A DNA stretch of 64,000 bases, from the NCBI GenBank assembly GCA_020073385.1, contig JAIQFH010000021.1, forward strand, positions 1 to 64,000. The letters run 5' to 3'. The stretch comes from Terriglobia bacterium (lineage in GTDB: Bacteria; Acidobacteriota; Terriglobia; Terriglobales; Acidobacteriaceae). The notes under the pieces are model-generated. The model worked only from the letters and a program-made list of their open reading frames with translations. It made no database searches and was not told where the DNA came from. This document shows, piece after piece, positions 9,872 to 17,991 of this stretch. Positions within the stretch are counted from its first letter, which is position 1. Every line of letters starts with the position of its first letter. A program made the position numbers and the translations under genes.

Positions 9872-10501
9872 ATGGATCAAAATCTGATTGCAAACATCCT
9901 TTCGCTCTCTCTCTTTTTCGTCGGCCTTTTCGTCGCACTGCGTTCCTTTGCTCTCTACGTGCAGGTTCGCAGCAATCGCCTATGCATCCTGGGAGTCTCA
10001 ATGACAGTGATCGCATTGACAGCGGCAGCGGGCTTCGCTGGAGATAACGTTACCACCGTGACCCTCAATGTCGATTGGTTCAACTACATTGGTCAAACGG
10101 TTAGCTTTATCTTTATCTTGCTGAGTCTGGTTCGCAGTTCAGAGCACTACCTACGGAGCGTGCTGCGCTACCAACTGCTTGCCACAGTGCCACTGGTGAT
10201 TCTCTTGCTGCTTGCCCCAATGCTGCCCCCTGACTTTCCCAACCCCGTCGTCACCAAAACGCTGTTGAGCGGCTCACGTGGCGTGATCTGCCTTTTTATC
10301 TTCTTTTACTACACCGGCGCCTTTATGACGAAGGAGACACGCTTTAGTTTCCTGATGAGCGGGGCCTTTCTCCTGCTCAGCTTCGGCTACTTCACTATTA
10401 TGCCGAAGTATGCCTATCCCAGCGATCTTCTCGACCACGTCGGAGATCTCATGCGCGTCAGTGGTTTGGCCAGCTTGCTGGCCGCTGTGGTAGCAGGGTA
10501 A
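9872..10501 (+). CDS. Polytopic membrane protein of unknown function
   Basis: A 209-residue hydrophobic protein with about six or seven predicted membrane helices, for example near residues 8-28, 39-58, 75-90, 103-120, 137-150, 160-178 and 190-208. No catalytic motif was recognised. The arrangement resembles small 7-TM sensory or chaperone-like membrane proteins, but that is not enough for a name. It follows the response regulator closely on the same strand, which suggests a joint signalling role. A GGAAATTAGGAAC stretch before the ATG can serve as ribosome site. Confidence 0.65.
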   Translation: MDQNLIANILSLSLFFVGLFVALRSFALYVQVRSNRLCILGVSMTVIALTAAAGFAGDNVTTVTLNVDWFNYIGQTVSFIFILLSLVRSSEHYLRSVLRYQLLATVPLVILLLLAPMLPPDFPNPVVTKTLLSGSRGVICLFIFFYYTGAFMTKETRFSFLMSGAFLLLSFGYFTIMPKYAYPSDLLDHVGDLMRVSGLASLLAAVVAG

Positions 10502-10530
10502 CACATGGCAAAAGTCTTGTGGGGAGTGGC

Positions 10531-10863
10531 TCACTTGAGTAGGATGGCCCGCTCTCGATTGTAACGATGAAGGAAGAGGAGAGGGTCATGCGCCCAAAAC
10601 GGGCGAGGCGTTGCCGTAGGGTATTGTTCTAGCGCTCTACGTGGGCTGTTTCTCCCGTCTCGCGAGTCCACCGCCGTGTGCTGCTCCTCAGGGATCACTG
10701 CCCTGTATGCTGCCCAAAAGTCCGTGAAGCAATGCCCTTGGCGATATCCCTCTGGAATGGCCTCCCACAACCGCTGAATAGAGCTGTTTGCCATTAGGGG
10801 CGTGACCTTTGCGCGCCAGAGCGTCGGTTGCTCTGACAGTGAGGGCAGTGAAGGGTAATGGTG
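10531..10863 (-). pseudogene. IS1-family transposase remnant
   Basis: The minus strand encodes HHYPSLPSLSEQPTLW, then RQGHCFTDFWAAYRAVIPEE, typical of the IS1 InsB region. After EEQHTAV the frame breaks. A second frame continues ETGETAHVER, then a TAG stop where Trp is expected (ER-W-NNTLRQRL), and RLARFGRMTL. The first frame resumes with LLFLHRYNRE at the end. The catalytic segment is therefore interrupted by a frameshift and a nonsense codon. No intact inverted ends were located. Confidence 0.75.
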
Positions 10864-10926
10864 ACCATGAAAGGCTCCTTTTTTTTCTCTGGAATTGGTC
10901 CTCACAGTCTACCATATCCTGCTTAT

Positions 10927-11124
10927 TTGTGCGACTACCCAAACATTTATCTCAGTGATAGGCAGAAAGAACGGCTGCGTGAACGAGCTGTACGCGAAGG
11001 GGTTCCGGTGTCAGAATTAATTCGGCGAGCGGTTGATAGTTTCCTGGCATGGGATGATCCCTCATATGTCCCCGCTCCGCACACGGCCCAAAAGGAACGG
11101 CGCTCTCATCCCCCGCATGAATGA
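10927..11124 (+). CDS. CopG/ribbon-helix-helix protein, 5' end uncertain
   Basis: The core NIYLSDRQKERLRERAVREG, then VPVSELIRRAVDSFLAW, matches ribbon-helix-helix DNA-binding proteins, often antitoxins: a beta strand followed by two helices. A TTG at 10927 would place the strand at the N-terminus as expected, while the longer frame from 10858 adds unrelated residues reaching into the IS1 relic. No ribosome site supports either start, so the original 5' end may have been replaced by the relic. No toxin gene follows. Binding target and partner are unknown. Confidence 0.55.
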   Translation: MCDYPNIYLSDRQKERLRERAVREGVPVSELIRRAVDSFLAWDDPSYVPAPHTAQKERRSHPPHE

Positions 11125-11150
11125 CGGGGACTTTCCCGCGCCGGGTCTGT
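11106..11150 (+). repeat. Solo hairpin resembling a TnpB-element end
   Basis: CCCCGCATGAATGACGGGG folds into a short hairpin. The same core, in reverse complement, occurs at 15965-15986 at the left edge of the TnpB element. A GC-rich inverted pair, CCCGCG/CGCCGGG, follows. There is no TnpB gene here, so this may be a solo IS200/IS605-type end. It overlaps the 3' end of the CopG-like gene. Confidence 0.45.
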
Positions 11151-11172
11151 AACAGATCATTTGCATCTGTGC

Positions 11173-12381
11173 CTATCGAGTTCTAGACTTTAAACCATCC
11201 AAAGCGTATTGTATCTCCTTGCACACCTCTCCATCTTCTTCCTTCTGCAAAGCCTCCTGCAAAGCCTGCCGTGCCTCCTCCCCCCCAATACGGCCCAAGG
11301 CCCACGCAGCATGACCACGTACCAGTGGCTCATGATCTTGCAAAGCCCCAATAAGGGCAGGAACAGCCAGCGGATCACCAATATTGCCAAGAGCAACACA
11401 GACATTACGCAGCAGCCCACGCCGCTTAGCTCGCCGTATAGGGCTACGGCGAAAACGCTCACGGAACTGCTCCTCTGTTAAGGAAAGCAGAGGAATCAGT
11501 TCCGGACTACTGCCCACAGTAGCCCGTGGACGAAATTCCAAACGTGGCTCAAACCGTACCTCTCGCTCCCCACCGACATTGACATCTTGGCGTAGCTCCA
11601 GGCGTCTCTCGGCCACAATGTTGACCGGACAAACCTCCTGGCAAATGTCACAGCCAAAGATAAGGTTGCCCATCAGAGGACGCAACTCCAGAGGGATGCT
11701 GCCACGTAACTCAATTGTCAGAAACGAGATGCAACGTGTATTATCGAGCACATAAGGGGCGGGCAGAGCTTGAGTAGGACAGGCATGCAGGCAGATCTCG
11801 CAGCTACCGCAGTTGGTCTTGACCGGCTTGTCAGCAGGCAGGGGCAGGTTAGTGACGATCTCGGCCAGGAAGACCCATGAGCCCCAGCCTTTGGTTAAAA
11901 TATTCGTGTTTTTGCCGTTCCAGCCCAGGCCGGCCCGCTGAGCAACAGCCCGATCAACCATACGCCCGGTATCCACAAAGAGCCTGGTCTCTAATTCGCC
12001 AGGGATTTCGCCACGTGCATACTCGCGTAGCCAGGCAGCGAACTGCTGAAGTCGAGGTTTAATGCTCTCGTGGTAATCGTCTCCCCAGGCATAGCGCGAG
12101 ATACGTCCGCGTGGCGTACCGTCGTTGATCTCGTCAGGCTGCTGGGTCAAGTAAAACAGAGCAAGCGTAATGATCGATTGAGCATCCGGCAGTAAAACAT
12201 CAGGATGGCAGGAAACTTCAGAGCGTTGTGCCGTAAACCACGGCAGGCCCTCCATCAGACCCTGCGCGATTCGCTCTTTGATCACTTGTTCAGCTATAGG
12301 AAAACTATCGGCTGTCGTAATCCGTGCTATATCGAAGCCCAGCGAGTACGCATATTCTTTAATGGTCAGAGGATTGAGCAT
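11173..12381 (-). CDS. queG: Epoxyqueuosine reductase QueG with C-terminal HEAT repeats
   Basis: A 402-residue enzyme for the last step of queuosine synthesis, reducing epoxyqueuosine to queuosine in tRNA with a corrinoid and two [4Fe-4S] clusters. Residues about 130-165 carry the active-site region LFVDTGRMVDRAVAQRAGLG and WNGKNTN. Cluster motifs are CGSCEICLHACP and CDICQEVCP, with a further Cys in NTRCISF. The C-terminus has a HEAT-like tract (LGNIGDPLAVPALIGAL, AAWALGRIGGEEARQAL), a known extension of this family. It stands four bases from the downstream end of the ABC permease gene on the same strand, so it may be the last gene of that transcript. No other queuosine genes are in the window. 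Confidence 0.92.
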   Translation of the reverse strand: MLNPLTIKEYAYSLGFDIARITTADSFPIAEQVIKERIAQGLMEGLPWFTAQRSEVSCHPDVLLPDAQSIITLALFYLTQQPDEINDGTPRGRISRYAWGDDYHESIKPRLQQFAAWLREYARGEIPGELETRLFVDTGRMVDRAVAQRAGLGWNGKNTNILTKGWGSWVFLAEIVTNLPLPADKPVKTNCGSCEICLHACPTQALPAPYVLDNTRCISFLTIELRGSIPLELRPLMGNLIFGCDICQEVCPVNIVAERRLELRQDVNVGGEREVRFEPRLEFRPRATVGSSPELIPLLSLTEEQFRERFRRSPIRRAKRRGLLRNVCVALGNIGDPLAVPALIGALQDHEPLVRGHAAWALGRIGGEEARQALQEALQKEEDGEVCKEIQYALDGLKSRTR

Positions 12382-12384
12382 GAG

Positions 12385-13359
12385 CTAATTTGTGACATCC
12401 CGGCGTATAGTGACCCACCATGCACTACCAACGAACACAACGATATAGACGACGAGTACCAGCAGAGCCTGCAGGTTAGATGGCCCGCCAGCCTGTAAGC
12501 CTGCGTTTGCTGATATAAGATACTGCTCTTGATTACCCACCAGCACCCCGATGTTTGTCCCAATCAGATAATCAGGCAGTGATTGAAAAAAGCTGCCAAC
12601 CGGTCCACTGATACCTCTGCCGAAGTAACTAATCGTCTCTATCAATGGCTCGATCAGAAAACTCCACGTCAATACACCCGCCAGTCCAGCGGCGGTAGCA
12701 CGCCCTAGCGTCGATAGACATAGGGCCATCATGGCATAGACGAACAAGCCAAGCATGATAGCCAGGAGGTAGAGTACGGCATGACCGAGCCATGCCATGC
12801 TAAAGAAATCGAAGGTAGCGGTTATGCTTGTGGTCAGATTGAACAAGAAACCCGAGATGATACCAAGGAGAGTAATGCCTACGACGCCCAGCACAATGCA
12901 GACCAGAGCTACCCCAACCTTAGAAAAAAAGATCTGTGTACGCGTAGGACCGCGTGTCAGCATTAAACGCACTGTTCCTGCTGTATACTCACCACCAACA
13001 ATCGTGCTTACCAGAATGATAATGAGTACCTGCCCCAATGTTGACAGGAGCTGTCCGGTCCACGTCAGCGAACCAGGCAGGCGCAACGCCTCAGAAAAGT
13101 TGTTGATGGCGTCTGCCGAGGCTCCGCTCCTACTCATCAAAAGGACGATCAAGGCAAACAGGGCAAACAGGCCGATCGTGGCAAGAATGCCGAGCAGGCT
13201 CAAAACTTTGGACATGGCCCGGCGGCGTATCTTGTACAGTTCCATGCTTGTTAAACGCACGATTACGCTCACGTAATCGGGTCGCCCCAGCCTTACTGAG
13301 CTGACTCGCGGATGAGGAGATGCTTGCTGTTCGGACATAAGTGGTTCTGCGGATTTCAT
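12385..13359 (-). CDS. ABC-2 type transporter permease
   Basis: A 324-residue integral membrane protein. After a cytoplasmic N-terminal stretch there are about six membrane segments, for example LLGILATIGLFALFALIVLL, a helix in VGGEYTAGTVRLMLTRG's neighbourhood, and a C-terminal LLVLVVYIVVFVGSAWW. The sequence GEYTAGTVRLMLTRGPTR is typical of ABC-2 permeases of the BcrB/NatB type. The ATG at 13359 has an AGAGG site six bases upstream; the longer frame from 13395 would overlap the ATPase gene. It follows the ATPase gene by 13 bases. Together they form an exporter; the substrate (antibiotic, lipid or peptide) cannot be told. Confidence 0.85.
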   Translation of the reverse strand: MKSAEPLMSEQQASPHPRVSSVRLGRPDYVSVIVRLTSMELYKIRRRAMSKVLSLLGILATIGLFALFALIVLLMSRSGASADAINNFSEALRLPGSLTWTGQLLSTLGQVLIIILVSTIVGGEYTAGTVRLMLTRGPTRTQIFFSKVGVALVCIVLGVVGITLLGIISGFLFNLTTSITATFDFFSMAWLGHAVLYLLAIMLGLFVYAMMALCLSTLGRATAAGLAGVLTWSFLIEPLIETISYFGRGISGPVGSFFQSLPDYLIGTNIGVLVGNQEQYLISANAGLQAGGPSNLQALLVLVVYIVVFVGSAWWVTIRRDVTN

Positions 13360-13372
13360 ATGTGACCTCTCG

Positions 13373-14434
13373 TCAAGGTATGCCTTGTTCATCAAAAATT
13401 GCAGTGGTCTCTCTCGCTAACGCTGCCATCCCAGGCCTTTCCGCTCCTGGTGGAGTGACAGGTGCCGTCAGTTCCAGAAAGATCTCTTCCAGGTTCCCTT
13501 CCTGAGGACGAATTTCGGCCGCAAAGAGACGATGCTCCGCCAGCAAGGCGTTGAGCTCTGCGGAGCGTGTACGTGATGCATCAACACGAATAACAGGTTT
13601 ATTTTGCTTATCCGTATCAACATGGGCACCGCTAATCCAGTGCTGCCCCTCTTCTCGAGCATGTTGCAGAATGGATAGAGCCTGGTGTGTCTCCTCGACG
13701 GTATTCAGACGTATCACAATCTGTTCGTTTTGTTGCAAGAGTTCGCTGACAGCCCCTTGCTTGATAAGGTTGCCCTTTTGCAGAATTGCCACCCGGTTAC
13801 AGACCTGTTGTATCTCATAGAGGATATGGCTGGAGATGAAGATGGTCTTGCCCAGGGTTGCCAGTCGCTGAATCAGCTGACGAATCTCGAACACACCTGC
13901 GGGGTCGAGGCCATTGGTTGGCTCGTCTAATAGCACCAGTTCTGGATCAGCAAGTAGAGCGGCTCCAACGCCCAGACGTTGTTTCATACCGAGCGAATAC
14001 TTGCGGAAAGCGAGGTTAGCATGGCGGCGTAGCTCAACGATGTCCAGCACTTCTTCAACACGCCGATTGCTGGCTTTGCCTTGAAGCATGCCAGAAGCTG
14101 CCGCCACGACGTGCAGGTTATCTTTTCCCGAAAGATAGGGATAGAATACCGGTGTTTCGACGATAGCTCCTACCCGTTGCAGAATTGCAGGCAACTGGTC
14201 AGCATTGTCCATACCAAAGATCACGGCTCGCCCCGCAGTCGGGCGAATCAGACCGAGCAACATACGAATAGTGGTGGTTTTACCCGAACCATTCGGTCCC
14301 AAAAAGCCAAAAACATCTCCACGCATGACCTGCAAGTGCAGATCATTCACGGCGACCAGATTGCCAAAAGCCTTGGTTAGCCTGCTGGTGCTAATGACTA
14401 TATTATCGTCATAATGACTAATGAGTTCGTCCAC
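13373..14434 (-). CDS. ABC transporter ATP-binding protein (bacitracin/daunorubicin type)
   Basis: About 353 residues from a GTG at 14434 that has GGAGGG five bases upstream; longer frames reach back to 14515 without a good site. Walker A is GPNGSGKTT, the signature is YSLGMKQRLGVGAALL, Walker B is LVLLDEPTNGLD and the H-loop is ISSHILYE. A C-terminal part (residues about 230-330) resembles the extra domain of DrrA/BcrA-type ATPases. It is the first gene of the operon with the permease and possibly queG. A dispersed palindromic repeat lies just upstream (14519-14553). Confidence 0.9.
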   Translation of the reverse strand: MDELISHYDDNIVISTSRLTKAFGNLVAVNDLHLQVMRGDVFGFLGPNGSGKTTTIRMLLGLIRPTAGRAVIFGMDNADQLPAILQRVGAIVETPVFYPYLSGKDNLHVVAAASGMLQGKASNRRVEEVLDIVELRRHANLAFRKYSLGMKQRLGVGAALLADPELVLLDEPTNGLDPAGVFEIRQLIQRLATLGKTIFISSHILYEIQQVCNRVAILQKGNLIKQGAVSELLQQNEQIVIRLNTVEETHQALSILQHAREEGQHWISGAHVDTDKQNKPVIRVDASRTRSAELNALLAEHRLFAAEIRPQEGNLEEIFLELTAPVTPPGAERPGMAALARETTAIFDEQGIP

Positions 14435-14518
14435 TAGCCCTCCACTTTTTTTTTCAGAGCACCGCTCCTGTCCCATGATGACCACCGTACCGTCCCGTGA
14501 TGACCACCGCCCCACCCC

Positions 14519-14553
14519 ATGATGACCGCAAGGGTCATCACTACTATATACGG
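14519..14553. repeat. Dispersed palindromic repeat, copy 1
   Basis: The unit contains TGATGACC-GCAAG-GGTCATCA, an 8-bp stem, followed by CTACTATATACGG. The same unit occurs twice in inverted orientation at 37473-37561. Preceding bases carry two partial copies of ATGATGACCACC. This copy lies upstream of the ABC ATPase gene and could act as a transcript end or a regulatory hairpin. Confidence 0.7.
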
Positions 14554-14655
14554 ACGGGATGCTCGTCCAGGGGGTGATGCCTTGGTTTGCTTATCGTTGG
14601 GTAAGTTGCGTTCTCGATCAACTACGCATAGTGTACACGATCAAGGCAAGTGTCG

Positions 14656-14792
14656 GAAGGGCGACCACGAGGGTCGACCAAGAGGCATCAACCTAGCGCA
14701 ACGTTCACTCTCCCGCCCCTACGCGCTCCCGCTTCCGTTCTCGTTTTCTCCGCCAGCTCCCTCCTTAGGCTGATGCCTCTTGGTCGCCCTTC
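14656..14792. repeat. Inverted repeat with an interrupted left arm
   Basis: The right arm at 14771-14792 (TGATGCCTCTTGGTCGCCCT, then TC) is complementary to the left arm at 14656-14690. The left arm is split by 13 extra bases that look like a local duplication (CGAGGGTCGACCA). The arms enclose about 80 bases rich in C. There is no coding content. It is probably a small non-autonomous element or a transcript-end hairpin. Confidence 0.55.
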
Positions 14793-14924
14793 AGGAACAC
14801 CAGCGAACTCTTTGCAAAAATCGTACGCCCCCCCGTTGCCCTAATGGTACTCGACAGCCTCGACAATAATATGCTAGACTAGGCATGGTATCATTCGCAT
14901 TTTTCTATCAGTCAGGAGAAAGCC

Positions 14925-15911
14925 ATGGAAGCAGCATTAATTGGCCCAAACGGGCGTACAACATTGGGAACAATGCCCCTGACCATCGGGCGTTTGCCGG
15001 GTAACCAATTACAGATAACCGATTCGCAGGCTTCATCCCGTCATGCTGAGATTCGTTCTGATGACAGCGGGCAGGGATATAGCATTGTCGATCTGGGTAG
15101 TACCAACGGTACGTTTGTCAATGAGCAGCGCCTCTCCTCAAACATTCCGCGTCTCCTCAAGTCCGGCGACACCATCCGTATCGGTGAAACTTTCTTCACT
15201 TATGAGGCCATTGGCGCAGCAGGGATTGCACCGACTTTCTACGTCGGCTCCGACAATCAGAACAATGCACCGGGTTTTCAACCGACGGTGGCAGCACCTC
15301 AACCCTACACCGATTACAATGCCCAACAGGGATATGCACCACCTGCACCACCACCACCGTCGGCTTACCAACCCCCCCCGACTTATCAGGCATCGTCCTA
15401 TACGCCACCGGCACAGCCAGGGTTTGTCCCACCTCCACCGGGCGGCTATCCACCTCCTGTCGCACCGGTCCAGCAGCAGGCGAAAAGCCGTCGCTCTCTC
15501 TGGCTCATTCTGGGTATCAGTGCCGGGGTCTTAGTGCTCCTCTGCGCCTGCGTTGGCGTCTTTGTTTCGCTCAATCGTTCAACACCGGAGAAGACCCTAA
15601 CAACGTACTGTGCCGATCTCAAGAGTGGTGATTATCATGATGCGTACCAGCAGTTCTCCTCAAGTTTTCAGGCCCAGGAAACTGAAGCGAAATTTACCGC
15701 CAGTTTGTCACAGGCCTTTACCAGTGCTGGTGGTTTAAAGGATTGCACCTTTGGCAATGTTACAACTAGCGGTTCCACGAGCCAGGCTTTAGTTACCTGG
15801 ATCGTGAACTCCGCACCCACTACGCCTATCAACTTCAATGACACTCGGTTGATCAATGAAAATGGCACCTGGAAAATAGAGTTCTCAAGATCAACATCAC
15901 AAACAAGCTGA
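14925..15911 (+). CDS. FHA-domain protein with proline-rich linker and one membrane helix
   Basis: Residues 1-90 form a forkhead-associated domain with the phosphothreonine-binding signature: IGRLPGNQL, SSRHAEI and DLGSTNGTFVN. A long proline/tyrosine-rich linker (residues about 115-185) precedes a single membrane helix, LWLILGISAGVLVLLCACVG, and an outside domain of about 110 residues that resembles DUF4878/SnoaL-like lumazine-type folds (EKTLTTYCADLKSGDYHDAY). FHA proteins read Ser/Thr kinase signals, so this one may transmit phosphorylation state across the membrane. No kinase is adjacent. The AGGAG before the ATG supports the start. Confidence 0.85.
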   Translation: MEAALIGPNGRTTLGTMPLTIGRLPGNQLQITDSQASSRHAEIRSDDSGQGYSIVDLGSTNGTFVNEQRLSSNIPRLLKSGDTIRIGETFFTYEAIGAAGIAPTFYVGSDNQNNAPGFQPTVAAPQPYTDYNAQQGYAPPAPPPPSAYQPPPTYQASSYTPPAQPGFVPPPPGGYPPPVAPVQQQAKSRRSLWLILGISAGVLVLLCACVGVFVSLNRSTPEKTLTTYCADLKSGDYHDAYQQFSSSFQAQETEAKFTASLSQAFTSAGGLKDCTFGNVTTSGSTSQALVTWIVNSAPTTPINFNDTRLINENGTWKIEFSRSTSQTS

Positions 15912-16038
15912 TGAGATGAAGGATGCAGAACAGCCCTGTTTACAGTGATCGGGCTTGGAAGCCCCCGTCATTCATGCGGGCGGCCCCATCCGGGGGATGA
16001 TCAGGGCCAATGAAAAGCCGTTCCTTGTGGGGCGTGAC

Positions 16039-16066
16039 GCCGCGTCTGGGGGACGATGAAGGCAGG
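16039..16066 (+). repeat. Dispersed GCGTCTGGGGGACGATGAAG repeat, copy 1
   Basis: This word is shared with 17173-17200 inside the tnpB pseudogene and, in reverse complement with one base change, with 38849-38876. Here it lies between the left hairpin of the TnpB element and the promoter of the small regulator. The function is unknown. Confidence 0.65.
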
Positions 16067-16085
16067 AGTGGGGCAAAAAAACCAC

Positions 16086-16120
16086 TTGACGATTAGTAGT
16101 CATAGTGGTATAATGACTAC
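16086..16120 (+). promoter_or_regulatory. Promoter with embedded operator for the TnpB-linked regulator
   Basis: TTGACG at 16086-16091 and TATAAT at 16109-16114 are 17 bases apart, close to the sigma-70 consensus. An inverted repeat GTAGTCAT (16096-16103) and ATGACTAC (16113-16120) lies over the spacer and the -10 box. The expected start of transcription, six to eight bases past the -10 box, coincides with the ATG at 16122, so the transcript is probably leaderless. The layout fits autorepression by the encoded DNA-binding protein; that step is inferred. Confidence 0.65.
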
Positions 16121-16121
16121 C

Positions 16122-16286
16122 ATGAACAGCCAACAACTGAACCCCAATATTCGGGTCACACCACAAACCCGCAAGGATTTGAAGATGATTGCGGCTCATA
16201 CCGGTGAAACCATGCTCGAAGTGGTGGCCAGGCTGGCAAAGCAGGAATTAGAGCGTTTGAAAGAGCAAAAGAAGAGCTCATGTTGA
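16122..16286 (+). CDS. Small DNA-binding protein linked to tnpB
   Basis: A 54-residue basic protein beginning MNSQQLNPNIRVTPQTRKDL, with a predicted strand followed by two helices (TRKDLKMIAAHTG, TMLEVVARLAKQELERL). This is the pattern of ribbon-helix-helix proteins. Its stop overlaps the ATG of tnpB (ATGTTGA), so translation is probably coupled. The upstream inverted repeat over the -10 box is a natural binding site. Small RHH-like partners are known beside some tnpB genes, but what they do is not established as far as I know. An in-frame ATG nine bases earlier lies inside the -10 region and is unlikely. Confidence 0.7.
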   Translation: MNSQQLNPNIRVTPQTRKDLKMIAAHTGETMLEVVARLAKQELERLKEQKKSSC

Positions 16287-17436
16287 TCTACGAGTACAAG
16301 TTGGACGGCAAGAAAGCACAATATGCGGCTATCGATGAAGCGATCCGCGTCGTGCAGTTCATTCGCAACAAGTGTTTGCGCCTCTGGATGGACGGACGTC
16401 GGATCAAGAAGAACGACCTGCAGTGCTATTGTGCCGTGCTCGCCAAAGAGTACTCATTTGCCGCATGTCTCAACTCTCAAGCTCGTCAAGCCAGTGCGGA
16501 TCGTGCCTGGGCTGCCATCTCCCGCTTCTATGAGAATTGCCGCGAACCGCGAAGCCTGACAAGAAGGGGTACCCTGCGTTTCAGCACGACAACAGGAGCG
16601 TGGAATATAAACAAACCGGGTGGAAGCTCTCGCCCGATGGACGCCACATCACCTTCACCCTTTGTGGTCGCCTGCGCCTGGTCGGCAATCCCGGACAGCA
16701 GATCGAAGCCTTCCCCATCAAGCAGATCAAGCGGGTTCGAATCCTACGTCGCGCAGATGGGTATTCTGTCCAATTCGGTGTCCAGGCCGAACGAAAGTGT
16801 GAACATGTCGAGACTGGCAGCGTGGTCGGCATCGACATGGGTTTGAAGGTCTTCTACACCGACTCCGACGGCAAGCAAGTTTCGAACCCACGCCACTATC
16901 GCAAGGCCGAGAAGAAACTCAAACGCTTGCACCGCCAGGTCTCCCGCAAGCAGAAGAAGAGCAAAAATCGCAAGAAGGCCAGGCAACACCTGGCTAAAGC
17001 CTATCGTGACGCGTGCAACGGCAGCGTGAAGATTTCGCCAGAAAGACGGCGAACGCGCTGGTCTCGTCTCACGACCTGGTTGCCTACGAACACCTTCAGA
17101 TCCGCAACCTGGTCAAGAACCGCAAATTGGCCAAGAGCATTCATGATGCTGCCTGGGGGCAATTCCTCAGCAGCAGCGTCTGGGGGACGATGAAGGCAGG
17201 TGAAGGCCTATGGCATCATGCATAATGTGCCGATCATCGCCGTCGCCCCACAGTACACCAGTCAAGATTGCTCTGGCTGTGGAGAGCGTGTCAAGAAGAC
17301 GCTCTCAACCCGGACGCATGTGTGTCCCTCGTGTGGGTTGGTGCTCGACCGCGATGAAAATGCCGCCATCAACATCTTGGCCAAAGCTTTAGAGGGTACC
17401 CTGGGGCACAGGGAAACCCATGAGCCCGTCTCATGA
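16280..17436 (+). pseudogene. tnpB: TnpB RNA-guided nuclease, frameshifted
   Basis: TnpB is the RuvC-like nuclease of IS200/IS605 elements. The coding signal runs in frame 2 (MLIYEYKLDGKKAQYAAIDE), shifts near 16545 to frame 1 (VVGIDMGLKVF, the RuvC-I Asp), near 17010 to frame 0 (LVAYEHLQIRNL, the RuvC-II Glu) and near 17200 back to frame 1 (CSGCG...CPSCG zinc finger, then DRDENAAINIL, the RuvC-III Asp). All catalytic residues and the zinc finger remain but three shifts break the protein. The last shift lies at a copy of the dispersed GACGATGAAGG repeat that appears to be inserted between WGQFLSS and the YGIMHNVPIIAV strand. Confidence 0.85.
17173..17200 (+). repeat. Dispersed GCGTCTGGGGGACGATGAAG repeat, copy 2, inside tnpB
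   Basis: The same word as at 16039-16066 occurs within tnpB, where related proteins have no extra residues between GQFLS and the next core strand. About 36 bases appear added and the frame changes here. Confidence 0.65.
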
Positions 17437-17538
17437 AACGCTTGGGGAGAGATGACCTCTACTGTCCTCCTCGAGAGGGGAGGAGGGCAAGCCATCTCGC
17501 CGAACCAAGAACCCCCGCGGCGGCTAGCCCGGGGAGTG

Positions 17539-17958
17539 TCAGGCCTGTTCAATATCTGGAGAACTGCTTGCGCTCTTTCCCTCGCCAGTTGTCTGACTCT
17601 GAGCTGATCCGTAGATCATATCAGAGAGTTCCTTACGGGAACGATCAAGCAATGCACGCAGTTGTGACAGGCGCTCTTTATTCTCGAACGCGCCCCTGCT
17701 GGCGATAGCGAAGAGCCGAGCCACCTCTGCAGCCTCAGCACGTAACGCCAGCAGTTCATCGGGAACACCCCAGTGCTGACCATGTCCGCCGTGATGCCAC
17801 CAGCCATGCCCAGGACCAAAGTGACCACCAAAGCCATGTCTGTGACCGAAAGGTCCGCATGGACCTCGTCCCTCACGCTCCATCCAGGGAGGCGTCCAGC
17901 CTTCCCAGTTCACTTCCTCAGGGGAAGCACCAGATTGTCTGTTAAATGGACCAAACAT
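17539..17958 (-). CDS. Gly/His-rich small protein with C-terminal helix
   Basis: A 139-residue protein starting MFGPFNRQSG from an ATG at 17958 with AAGGAG upstream; a longer frame to 18006 begins inside a palindrome and is less likely. Residues 30-65 are rich in Gly, His and Trp (GHRHGFGGHFGPGHGWWHHG). The C-terminal half (LLALRAEAAEVARLFAIASR, LSQLRALLDRSRKELSDMIY) is helical. Proteins of this type often accompany PadR-family regulators, but none is seen here. Metal binding by the His-rich part is possible. Two TATATCG-type palindromes lie upstream. Confidence 0.65.
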   Translation of the reverse strand: MFGPFNRQSGASPEEVNWEGWTPPWMEREGRGPCGPFGHRHGFGGHFGPGHGWWHHGGHGQHWGVPDELLALRAEAAEVARLFAIASRGAFENKERLSQLRALLDRSRKELSDMIYGSAQSQTTGEGKSASSSPDIEQA

Positions 17959-17991
17959 TGTTCTCGATCTCCTTTCAATTGAGAGAACTTT

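Larger units (their letters stand above)
15955..17545 (+). mobile_element. IS605/IS1341-type element with tnpB only, decayed
   Basis: A left hairpin, CCCCCGTCATTCATGCGGGC, lies at about 15962-15981. It is followed by a small regulator gene, an overlapping tnpB pseudogene, and a right region with GC-rich hairpins (CCTCCTCGAGAGGGGAGGAGG-like at 17466-17487, then CCCCCGCGG...CCCGGGG at 17512-17536). No tnpA is present. Exact ends cannot be fixed from one copy. In active elements the right end and the 3' part of tnpB give the guide RNA; here the gene is broken. Confidence 0.7.

Noticed and set aside
15138-15371. ORFs in the proline-rich part of the FHA gene
   Set aside because: They arise from repetitive codons of the linker and have no start signals.
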